Of a DNA stretch of 64,000 nucleotides, positions 46,555 to 56,269 are shown one piece after another. The notes under the pieces are model-generated. The model was not told the DNA's origin and did not search any database. It saw only the letters and a program-made list of their open reading frames with translations. The stretch is from Ischnura elegans (Eukaryota > Arthropoda > Insecta > Odonata > Coenagrionidae), in NCBI RefSeq assembly GCF_921293095.1, contig NC_060252.1:248001-312000 (forward strand), given 5' to 3'. A program made the position numbers and the translations under genes. Positions within the stretch are counted from its first letter, which is position 1. Each line of letters starts with the position of its first letter.

Positions 46555-46850
46555 GGTGAATACAGCTGTTGCTCGCCGCTTGGAGATTTCTACGAACATC
46601 TTTTGTGGCAAAATATTATTTTTTCAATGTGACAACTTCTTGTATTGCAAGGTGAATACTACTTTTGCTCGCTGCTTGGAGATTTCTACGAACATCTTCT
46701 GTGCCAAAGTAGTGTTATTTTCAACGTTATAACTGCTTGAATTGTGAGTTGAATCAGAGTTGAATGTAACTTTTGCTCGCTGCTTGGAGATTTCTACGAA
46801 CATCTTTTGTTTCAAAATAGTGTTATTTTCAATTTGACAACTACCGTTAA
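46555..46850 (+). repeat. Three tandem repeats, about 100 bp each
   Basis: GCTTGGAGATTTCTACGAAC follows GCTCGCCGCT or GCTCGCTGCT at 46571, 46667 and 46775. Each copy continues with ATCTT(C/T)TGTG-like and TGTTATTTTCAA-like words. Spacing is 96 and 108 bp. Open frames run through on both strands (46451-46732 plus and 46624-46908 minus), but they simply reflect the repeat. Confidence 0.85.
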
Positions 46851-47675
46851 TCACAGTGCCAGTGGTTGTAATGCACAAAGTTTGACGAGGTTGACAAACA
46901 TCTGCCAAGAGCTGTAGTTATCACTGTTCCATTGTGGTTGGTTTTTAAACAGTGGTTTACGCTATCGAGAAGTGTCTGATAGTAATGTAAAGATTTTCAG
47001 TGGCGTTTATACCTTCGTCATTCACCGCAGAGATAACATTTCACGATCAAGCTATCAAGTTCAAAGCCGTGTGTGAAATTTGTTTATACTAGTATATCAA
47101 TTTCGTACCAAGGAGTTGTAGTGAGAAAAGTCACCTGTGCCACTTGCGTAGGATAATGTGAGGCTTAAAATCAGTGATTAAATAGTTGTTTTCATCATAG
47201 CGAGCTCTTGATTGTAATGTTCACGTGATGAATATAAGAATGGTAGTGACTTCCAGTTTTTGATGATCGTATTTGCCTATTTACCATTATTTATAATGGT
47301 GTGAGCTTGTATCGATTGTGGATTTTACCTGAAATATTGAAATAAGTTGTAGCCTGTGTGTGTGATTGCCGCGGAACCGATTCGCGATCTCACATGTTTA
47401 TTGTGGGCAGACTGTTTTGCTGTGGTTGTGTACCCGTGATTAAACCAAAGAAATGGTGAAACTCTGTCACATTATATTGAAATAAAATTTTATTGTAACC
47501 AGAAGTGAATATCTTGTGTTTTTTAATTCTCCATTGCTTTTCATAGATAACAGCCAAAAAGTTATTTTTCATTATTTTCAAAAGTGCCTTTCTTGTTCTC
47601 TGAATTTGCATTAGGTTTCCAAACCCCGTTACTAACACGAAAGGAATGCAGAGCAACAGCCCACACAGTACACTC

Positions 47676-47777
47676 AAAATTTATACCGTATAAAAGTTGC
47701 ATAAATAGATATGTATAATATGCTAATAATATTCCGTCGATTATGCACATAATATGCGAATAATATAAACATACCCA
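47676..47777 (+). repeat. Diverged single copy of the 236-bp repeat
   Basis: GTATAAAAGTTGCATAAATA and AATAATATTCCGTCGATTAT match the units at 50211-50710. Confidence 0.75.
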
Positions 47778-48207
47778 GAAGGCACAGGAAGTTTTCGTAC
47801 CTGAATACGAGGGTGGACCATCAAGATACAAAAATCGCGCTTAGGAAGTTACTAAAAAGGTTTTGTTTCTTTATTTCCTTTAATGACGAAAAAAGATGCA
47901 AGAGGACTGGCAAATTCATATGCATCGATAAAATTGTATCTCATCGATAAAACTGTATTCGGTCTGGGACTATTTTCTTTCGCGGGTGGTGCCATCTGGT
48001 GCCATCGTGCCATATCCTCCTAGAAAGATCACATGCCTTCACAAGCCGTTGGAGATGGCATGGCTTACGTCACGTCCCACCACATTTCAGGGATTTTTGT
48101 GGTTAAGTTTGTGAAAAATAGAGTGTCTGGTAATGGTGAAGTTTCCCTTATTCTTAAATTTCATTCACTGGGCTTCAGAAACGTGTTTGTGAGATATTTT
48201 TGTTAAA

Positions 48208-49022
48208 AATGCCTTTCGTGTGTGTATTGTCGGGATGTAATGGGAACTCCGGGATATGTTTCAAGTTTTTAGCTCTCCAAAAGATCCTGAGTTGAAGAAG
48301 AAGTGCATTTGGGCGATAAGAAGAAAACATTTCACCCCTACGAAAAACTGTGAGGTATGTACTCTTTCTCGCTGTAATTATTTAGATGTAATTTTAAGTC
48401 AGAAGTGTCTTCGGGATGTTGATGCATCAACATCCCGAACTATTCAGTACTGAAGTACTATAGTACTATTCAGTACTAAAAATGGCGATTCAAAATATTG
48501 TAGCAGCATTTCTTTTGAAAATTCTTGCATTTTAGTTGTCTTTTTGTATTAATTCATTCGGTAAACGTGTGGTTAAAGGAGAAACTAGGAATAAGCTGCC
48601 AAGTTTATAGGATCGAATATTGCTTCTTAGCTTGCCCTATGGTGTATTACACGTCGGCTTTCATCATTTCAAATTATCTTATGCTATAGTTTAAAACAAT
48701 AAAAATATCAGGCATACAAATATTTACTATATTTACGAGCCTAGTAATTTGATTTCTCATGCAGAAATACCAAAAATTGGAAATGATTTGACCTAATAAG
48801 TTACATGGTATTTTATTATTTATTAATTTTAGGTGTGTGAGCTTCACATCGCACCTTGTGATATCAGATAATAATCTGTGGCCTTGGACGAGAAGACGAG
48901 GAGAAAATTCTTGCTGAATTGAAGGTGCCCAGATTGGAGGAAGGTACCATTGCTTCACTGTTACCTGTCGCCAAGAAGACAGACATTGTGGCAGAAGTGA
49001 CATATTTGTGGATGTGGATTTG
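48208..49022 (+). pseudogene. Spliced THAP-domain protein remnant
   Basis: Exon 1 begins ATG at 48208 (MPFVCVLSGCNGNSG). After a one-base frameshift near 48255 it continues FQVFSSPKDPELKKKCIWAI, then RRKHFTPTKNCE, to a GTATGT donor at 48355. An intron of 478 bp ends TTTTAG at 48832. Exon 2 reads VCELHIAPCDI, completing the C-x4-C ... C-x2-H zinc-binding pattern of THAP domains. In further frames it has LKVPRLEEGTIASLLP, like the AVPxIF box. THAP domains bind DNA and form the N-terminus of P-type transposases and many host proteins. The conserved Trp after KK is Cys here, and stops follow, so the gene is dead. Nothing recognisable of a transposase core follows. Confidence 0.7.
48410..48439. 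repeat. 30-bp perfect palindrome in THAP intron
   Basis: Each half reads TTCGGGATGTTGATG, meeting with no spacer. It is followed by further short AGTACT palindromes to about 48475. Confidence 0.95.
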
Positions 49023-49790
49023 ATTTGTGCAAGTTGATGCTGTGATAGTGGACGTTCATCGGAGAAAGTATTGAAGATAGTTTTTATGTATCGACCAGTC
49101 CTCTTTTAAATAATTTTCTATTCGAAAGAGAATAAGAGTAATTGTTTCGCTAAATTAGATGTGGGATAGAAGAGAAAATTGGAAATATTATTGTGGTTGA
49201 CAATAGAAAATACATTATATATGTATTGTATTTCTGTGGGTTTTTTCTTTCCTGCCTCGTTAAAATTTCTTGTGGTGGTGACTTCATGCAAAGCAAGTAT
49301 AAAATCGGAGGTGTGATCTAAGAGATAACATGTTTTATTTTACAAGTGTTTATGCTGGTGATTTGGCAGGACTTTCATATTTTTAATAGGTTGATACATT
49401 TACTGCAGTGACCTAGAGACTTTTACTCATCCCAAATAATTTTTCAAATACTTGAGCGCCTGATATGGGTAAGTTTAGTAGCTGAGACTGAACTATACGT
49501 TAATTTTTGCTTGCATTTTGATGAATTCGATCGTACTAATAGCAGATGTGTCAGCAATCCTGTTTCATCGGCAATTTTTATTTAAAAATTTTATTTCGTC
49601 AGGCTTTAGGGTAAGCATTTTAATGCTCGTGGGCTATGTGATGTCTTATTTAGTGTAAAAATTAATAAGAATTTACTCTTATTAACATCTCAAGGTTTCC
49701 AAGTAAGTACGAGCCACTTAACAGTGCTAGATGCGTGAATTAGCCTTGAGAATCTCATTTTTCGCAGTTATTTAAGTGGCCGAATAAGTT

Positions 49791-49876
49791 TTGTAAGTTC
49801 TCAATAGGTAAATAATACTGTATCATGAATTCTAAATACCATGATATAGTATTATTTACCTGTTGAGAACTTACAA
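49791..49876. repeat. Hairpin with 37-bp arms
   Basis: TTGTAAGTTCTCAATAGG and onward (49791-49827) pairs with 49840-49876 with two mismatches, around a 12-base spacer. Confidence 0.93.
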
Positions 49877-50210
49877 TTCATAATGATTCGTATTAAGGTT
49901 CTCGCTACGGTCGGTAGCTATCGATTGTGTTGCATTCGACACATTTTTCGATCGTGCGAGTTACTATATATATCTAATTTTCGACCTAATCGATTGAGAT
50001 TAGCCTGAGTGCTGTGTTCCTGCGCGCTTCGTATCCTATCGTATGTACTTCGTAGCGGACATTCACATGCTGCGTACGCGCTTTGTCAACAGGCCGCGAA
50101 TGGAAATTATCCATTGACGAAAAGCGACGGAGCGGCACAGTATCCCCATAGTCAATGGATACTATGTACATACGAATTAGATACGGAGGGTTCTGTGCCG
50201 TCTGGGTAAT

Positions 50211-50710
50211 ATTTAAATATTATGCCGCCGTAAACTATTAATATAATATTGAAATAATATGTATATTATTACATTGTTAGTAACATTTCATCGTTCGTTA
50301 TGATTCATATAAGAATCATAAATCAGCGGCCACCCAGCAAACTCAAAAATCCTATTCAGTATAAAAGTTGCATAAATGGATACGCATAAAATGCAAATAA
50401 TATTCCGTCGATTATGCACATAATATGCGAATAATATGCACATTATATTTAAATATTATGCCGCCGTAAACTATTAATAATATTGACATAGCATGTATAT
50501 TATTTCGTTGTTAGTAAAATTTCATCATTAATTATGATTCTTATAAGAATCATTAATTAACAGCCACCCAGCAAACTCAAAATCTATTCAGTATAAAAGT
50601 AGCATAAATGGATACGCATAAAATGCAAATAATATTCCGTCGATTATGCACATAATATGCGAATAATATGCACATTATATTTAAATATTATGCCGTCGTA
50701 AACTGTGATT
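50211..50710 (+). repeat. Tandem 232-236-bp repeats
   Basis: ATTTAAATATTATGCCGCCG starts at 50211 and 50447, and a partial third copy (GTCG variant) starts at 50679. Each unit carries ATAAGAATCAT, GCCACCCAGCAAACTC, AGTATAAAAGT and CCGTCGATTATGCACATAAT. The unit is strongly AT-rich and non-coding. Confidence 0.93.
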
Positions 50711-51949
50711 GTATCCGTAAAAATCGATGATCATACATCCTCTGTATAAAAAAATGTGAAAAATTATGTTTTAATATATCATTAACAATTTTGTATCGTT
50801 CGATGAATACTTCACAATCATTATTATTATTTTTTTTATTTTCCACACCGGCATACTCCGGTCTCGCGAGGTAGGCAGCTTGGTAGCCATATTGCCGTTG
50901 CGTCACGTTGCATTGTTGTTAGCATTGTTAGCAGTTGTTAGTCATTGTTAGTTGTTGCCGTAGCCTTATTGCCGTAGTTGGGTGAATTGAACGTATATTG
51001 AAAAATCTAAGATTAATGAGGAAAAGATGGGTTTACGGAGCTATTTTATGTCACAGTACTATTCTGGTAACGCATATACGATAAGGAATAATAAACTTCA
51101 TGGTATGAAGAACAGGACTTTATTTAAAATCAAAGTAAGTACACGTGAGTCGTTGTCGTTTGTCATAGGGTTTGCAAGCAAATCTGAAATTATTACGCTC
51201 GTAATTTTGAGTTATTCCCAGTTTTTAATTATTTTCTAATTACCTAAATGTATATATTATGACGGTACTTTTTCAGTCAGAGTCCCAGCTTGAATAGTGA
51301 AGGAAGGCTATTCCAAGGAAAGACGAAGTTTTGGCACTAAGGTACTGATCCAGGTTGTGAGCTGCATTTTCGCCCTGAAGATATCACATACTTGATCATA
51401 TATGCATATAATTATTTTAATTTGTGATTATTAATGACAATATTATCTTTATTGTTTCGGAGTGCATTTTCAAGAACGGCTTGCTTACATCGTTTGCGTG
51501 ATTGCGCGCCAGAACTCTATGACTAAAACAGAGATAATTATGCGATTAGAAGACCTTTTTGTGGCTTGGAATCACATTTTGGACCATTTATAATACATTC
51601 GTTAAGAAAAGACCGTAGATGTTCAACCATGCGGATGTCATGGAAGGAATCATCGCGAGTGTTGTGATTGTGCATTCGTGTGACTTACTTTGTGCTTTCT
51701 AATCGCAATTTCATGAGTAACGATTATGGAAGGGTGAATGTTTGTCTTTAGATGTAATTCACATGATATTTCAACAAAATTTGCGATGATATAGGACTCC
51801 TAACTGAATATTTGTAAATTTGTGATACAACGCTGAAGGTAGGAGGATTGTGCCCTGTTTTAGTGCAATGTACCTATGCTGTCTCTAGATGAATGATTCA
51901 TTAAATTTCTCCTCGTTTCCAGAAATCACTTTTTATTTATGTAATTTTC

Positions 51950-52650
51950 GAATAGATAAAGGTACGTAGATATGGTATATATGTGCATAATATGCAACTA
52001 TATGGCAGCCCACATCGATGGTATAAAATGTGCATAATATGTACTTAAAAGGTGCATATAAATGGTATATATGGGTATAATATGTGCGTATATATAGCCA
52101 CATCAATTGTATAAATCGTGCATTAAATGTAAATAAAAGGAGCATATAAATGGTATAATATGCGCATATATTTTAGGCCACAACCATGGTATAAATTGTG
52201 CATAATATGTACATAAAAGGTGCATATAAGGGTATAATATGTGCATATTAATAGCCATATCAATGGTATAAATCGTGCATAATATGTACATAAAAGGAGC
52301 ATATAAATGGTATAATGTCCTCATAAATTGCGATATATGCGCATAATATGCGGAATATATGCACTGATGGAATGGCATAATGTTTGCATATATACGGAAT
52401 ATATGAGGACATTATACCATTTATATGCTCTAAGCGAATAATATAAATGGTATAATATCCTCATATATTCCGTATATATGCAAACATTATACCATTCCAT
52501 CAGTGCATATATTCCGCATATTATGCGCATATATCGCAATTTATGAGGACATTATACCATTTATATGCACATATTATGTACATATTATGCACCATTTATA
52601 CCATTGTGGTGGCATAATATTCGCATAAAATTTGAATATTATGTGCATAT
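51950..52650. repeat. AT-rich satellite, about 77-88-bp units, ending in a 122-bp inverted repeat
   Basis: GGTGCATATAAATGGT-like words start at 52051, 52139, 52219 and 52296. They are separated by TGTGCATAATATGTAC(A/T)TAAAA and GCCACATCAATGGTAT blocks. At the right edge, 52303-52424 and 52443-52564 are inverted copies with two mismatches by eye and an 18-base spacer. The whole block is rich in TATGCGCATA-type dyads. Confidence 0.9.
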
Positions 52651-53373
52651 TATTCACTTTGTGCTGTGTGAGAGATATTTTGTCATTTCACAGATGTTGA
52701 GTGTTATATTGTCTGTGATTAAGGGTCTCCAGCTAAGTATTCGTGGTGGATTTTCATATATTTTTTAAGAATCGACATTTCGGTCAAAGCTCTAATGGAA
52801 TTGGTGGTTCACCTTGCCCGTTGGCCCTAAAAGTACTTATATCGTAATTTTTCGATGGTCTGCCATGCAATTTGTCATTACCTGCGTCTGCTCATACGTG
52901 ATTTTTTGATGATATCTTCCGCAAGTCACTGCTAATTATTGTTTCATTCAACTTTTTATCCTATAAGTAAGAATTGAGGAGCAAAATTCGTTCATTTGTC
53001 AAACTTTTAAGGTGAATCAACGAAGAACACATCCTTATTAATCCATAAATACCACTGATTGTCTTTATCCACTGCCAACAACTCTTGCCGAAATATTCGT
53101 CTGCTAGGAACAGTTGCTGCGGTATTGGAACACCGCACGCCCTTGCCATTGGCTACACCATTTTCGGGCTGAAGGAGCTCAGAATTATTCATACAAACGT
53201 CACTTCCGCCGCATCGCTCCTTACCGACCCCCTGACACGTACTCTCCGCCCAGCGGTGACTTTCCGACCGTCCCATTCGTAATCGCAAGGGACGGTATGA
53301 TACCGTATACCGAACGAAAACTCCGCCCGGCGGTAGCGTACCGCCCGCTCGTTCGTAATAGGCCCCTAAGAGG

Positions 53374-53985
53374 TTCATTGTTGCAAAACAAAATTGCGAG
53401 TAAAAAAATTCGAAACTGTGTCAGGCTATTTTCTTGATCTTGTCACCCGGAAAGTTCACCTTTTTTTTAATATTTGTTCAATTTATTCTCATGTCTTAAA
53501 GAAATTAAGCTTAATACTAATTAAATAAGCTTAATATAATATAAATTAATTGAATCAAGCACGATAGTAATGATTTCCTGAAAGACACATCCGATATGTA
53601 CGATAAACAACTTTATTCAAAGTTTATAATAATGGATATTCGAACGGTGCTACTTAAGCAGGTGTGGATACGGTTAAAGGTTGCGGGTGAAGGTATCATT
53701 TTTCTTTTCCAACATAAATGCCTATCTGTACGGTGTCGGAAATGCATTTAAAGGTGAAATCAAAGAAGGTGACCTGCAACAGCCACCTTGGAATGAAAGA
53801 TGCAATAAAATCCTGAGTTTCGATTGCGTGGTGCCTCTATTCCACTCCAGGTATTACACGTTCCACACAGTCTTAAAAGATAATTAAAGTACGGAAAGTG
53901 CCCATTGTTCAACGATTTTCTGTGCCTGAAATTTGAAAATTTTCCAGTCTTTTTGTAAATTACTTATTTGATATACAAGACGGCC
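53374..53985. other. Unassigned sequence
   Basis: No recognised gene. This is the right flank of the THAP element. Confidence 0.45.
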
Positions 53986-54287
53986 ACACAGAACAAGAAA
54001 TTCAGGCTATCAGCAGTGGCCAGGCATGCCTGAAGCGAATCTGGACACGAAATAAAATGTTGCGAAGCCAGAATCATCACCAAGGAAAGAAGATATTATC
54101 CCAGATTGATAATAGAGTCAATTGAAATCACAAAAACGCCAAGAAATATAGAAGGAAAGACGGATTCCATCTGACAAATGCTTGGAAGAGAGCGTAGCAG
54201 AAACTTTGAAGAGTGCGTTGCACAGCACAGCAGCGAGGGACGATGGTTTTGAAAAAGCGGTGGAAATGCCAACATTGGCTCTTCCAG
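53986..54287 (+). pseudogene. Penelope-like element endonuclease end, copy 2
   Basis: The frame reads KKFRLSAVARHA, a stop at 54031-54033, then SESGHEIKCCEARIITKERR, YYPRLIIESIEITKTPRNIE and GKTDSI before a stop at 54172-54174. It aligns block by block with the 38402-38770 copy (FNLSAIAEHAWSEPGH, ESRYYPRQIREALEIYKT). The GIY motif itself and everything upstream are absent. The remnant is therefore only the C-terminal half of the GIY-YIG domain and the tail. A hammerhead-like core follows at 54288, in the same relative place as in copy 1. Confidence 0.8.
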
Positions 54288-54325
54288 CTGAAGACGCCCG
54301 GAGGAATCCCGGCGAAACGTTTGTA
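54288..54325 (+). ncRNA. Hammerhead-ribozyme-like core, copy 2
   Basis: CTGAAGA (54288-54294) and GAAAC (54314-54318) flank a GCC...GGC stem with an internal mismatch and a GGAAT-type loop. The following AC-GTTT-GT-A repeats the two-pair helix III and cleavage-site pattern of 38787-38824, with different loop bases. The core is more decayed than the first, and helix I is not evident. Confidence 0.45.
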
Positions 54326-54529
54326 AACCTCTGACAACCAACGTGAAGAAAACCCGGAAGACGGAGATATCCACGAATCAATAACGTCACGGAAGACTAT
54401 GTGACAACATAGAGTATGCATAGAAATATCCAGTCTTTATCTCAACCCTTATTTTTTTAACACGGAAACGAACTTAGGAGGTACCAGTTCCAAAGTAATA
54501 GTGATAGATAATATAGTAACAGGGAAGGA

Positions 54530-54760
54530 TCCAGGATTTTTTATGGGGGCACAAGGGGCCTGACAGGTCCTCATGTATTTGTGATAAAAAACGAAGTACA
54601 ACAACTACTCTATGATATATTTTTATTTTTATATAAAAGTTATTAATATTAAACTAAATGATTGAGGCTCCGTACTAAGCAACATAAAACGATCGTCATG
54701 GAAACCGTATTAAAATCTTATCTAATTAATCCTGGAGTGAAGACACGGGGGCACGTCCCA
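54530..54760. repeat. Possible remnant of a GGATCCAGG-type MITE
   Basis: GGATCCAGGATTTTTTATGG and GGGGGCAC words resemble the CAGTGGCGGATCCAG ends seen near 20535, but no opposite end is found. Confidence 0.25.
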
Positions 54761-56229
54761 TGGATGCAAACACGATAGTTCAACAGGTAACTAAGGACTT
54801 GCGATTGACAGAGCAATATTTTGATAGGGTACTCGAAAAATATTCGTGAGTCTTCATGGCACATCCCATGGTCCTTCCCACCTCATCCGAAGCCGCCATC
54901 TGATAATCGCTATCTCATCCCTCCAAATTGCCACCCATGTAGGATTTAATGTCTCCACTGTCCAATCCGAGAGGTTTAGGGTGTCCGTGATTACAAAGCC
55001 GCGTCGCCGTTAATTCGCGGCATCATCTTCGGCACGTCCGGGAGACATCGTGTCGCAACGCAATCGGCTGTACCTCACACGACCAATGGCCGAAGGAAGG
55101 GAGGCGTGAGAAAAATCCTTAAAGGCAGACGCGCCGAGTCGGGACCCAAATTCTTCGAGTTCCTCACGTGCTTGAAAGTGAAACGAAAAGGGTAGGCAAT
55201 GGGAGAAATACGGCATGAATATGAATCGTCATAATACTACATTCTGGATTATTTTCAGCCAAAGAATATAGGCAAGATACAATTGAAGTCGTAATTTTGC
55301 CTTCACTTGTTTCATAGACCACTCAAAGGGAATTTTTTACCCATTTTTATCATAGAGAATTTTTATAGTGGATTAACGAGACTATTAGTCGATTAGAAAC
55401 TGTCATCCCTGATTATATCTAGGATACTTATTGCATATTAATGCATCGCGGAAGGATATTCGGGGTTTCCACCGGGTCTGGTTCTCCATCACGGCCTATG
55501 TTCCGATAAACGAGTCATCCCTCCTCATCAACGCATGTCAATTAATGCATTCATTTGCTTTGATCGTTAAACAAGCCATACGCTTCATCATTGATTAGTT
55601 AATTCATGGTTCTCACACTAACTGAAATAAAAAATTCACGGTTTTAAGATAAACTATTTTAGGCAGATATATCGATCGCGTAACGATCATCGACCGCATG
55701 TTTACTAAAAATTTTACAAACGCGACAGACGCTGTGAATGCAAACGCAGCAATGGAAGTGCTTTGTCGTTGCTTACAAAATCATCTCCGGGTAAAGTTTG
55801 TGAGCGGGAAAATGGAGGGACCAGGGTGCCAGGAGAATTCAGAAGTGTCTGAATTTTCGACAGGGTTTTTGGTTACTATTATTCAGGCTTTGGTACAGGC
55901 TTAAGGTCAATGCGTAATCATGGCACACGGACCAACAACTGCGCTTAGAATATATTTTTGCAGATAAATGTGTGGACAGTGCCTGCGCATGACTGACCTT
56001 GAAACATGATCCACATTTTTGATTCTTCTTTTGCTCTTTCAATCGTATTTCTGAAATGAAGTTTGAGAAATTTTTAAGATCATATGACGAAATTCACGGC
56101 TTTTTCCAGGTATTTTCAAGGTAAAAGAAATTCACGGCTTATTCACGGTTTTAAGGTTTTCACGGTTGAGTGGGAACCCTGTTAATTGGAATTCCAGTGA
56201 TCGACACGAAGCACGTATTTGTGTGTGAA
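54761..56229. other. Unassigned sequence with Penelope-like and TTCACGG words
   Basis: No gene recognised. GGGGTTTCCACCGGGTCTGG at 55462 resembles the Penelope-associated block near 62600. TTCACGG recurs at 55633, 56090, 56131, 56141 and 56158, suggesting an old repeat. The 68-codon frame at 55698-55904 has no known motif. Confidence 0.4.
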
Positions 56230-56266
56230 CGACGTTTCGATGAACGACTCGTTCATCGAAACGTCG
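56230..56266. repeat. Perfect hairpin of Penelope-like GAAACGTCG blocks
   Basis: CGACGTTTCGATGAACG (56230-56246) and CGTTCATCGAAACGTCG (56250-56266) are exact inverted copies with spacer ACT. The GAAACGTCG half is the block seen next to Penelope-like ends, and CTGACCCGG follows at 56281. It may be two head-to-head element termini. Confidence 0.85.
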
Positions 56267-56269
56267 GCC

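Larger units (their letters stand above)
46007..53373 (+). mobile_element. 7.35-kb THAP-encoding DNA transposon (P-like), including 8-bp duplications
   Basis: The octamer CTAAGAGG stands at 46007-46014 and 53366-53373. Directly inside are CCTATTACGAACG on the left and the complement of GGGCCTATTACGAACG on the right. The inverted terminal regions (about 190 bp) then share ordered blocks such as GCGATTACGARTGG, CGGTATCATACC and GGCGGAMGT. An 8-bp duplication together with a THAP-domain remnant (48208-49022) points to the P superfamily, though no polymerase-like catalytic domain is seen. The interior is filled with palindromes and tandem repeats (46555-46850, 47676-47777, 48410-48439, 49791-49876, 50211-50710, 51950-52650). 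Another reading is two unrelated copies of one MITE, but the matching octamers argue for one unit. A short ORF with splice-like ends (51027-51133) has unknown meaning. Confidence 0.65.

Noticed and set aside
51027..51276. Small spliced gene (MGLRSYF... to a GTAAGT donor, TTTTTCAG acceptor)
   Set aside because: The splice signals are good, but the joined product would be only about 42 residues and lies inside a decayed transposon with no conserved motif.
53007..53378. 123-codon minus-strand frame at the right end of the THAP element
   Set aside because: It is mostly the antisense of the terminal inverted region and has no transposase-like motif.
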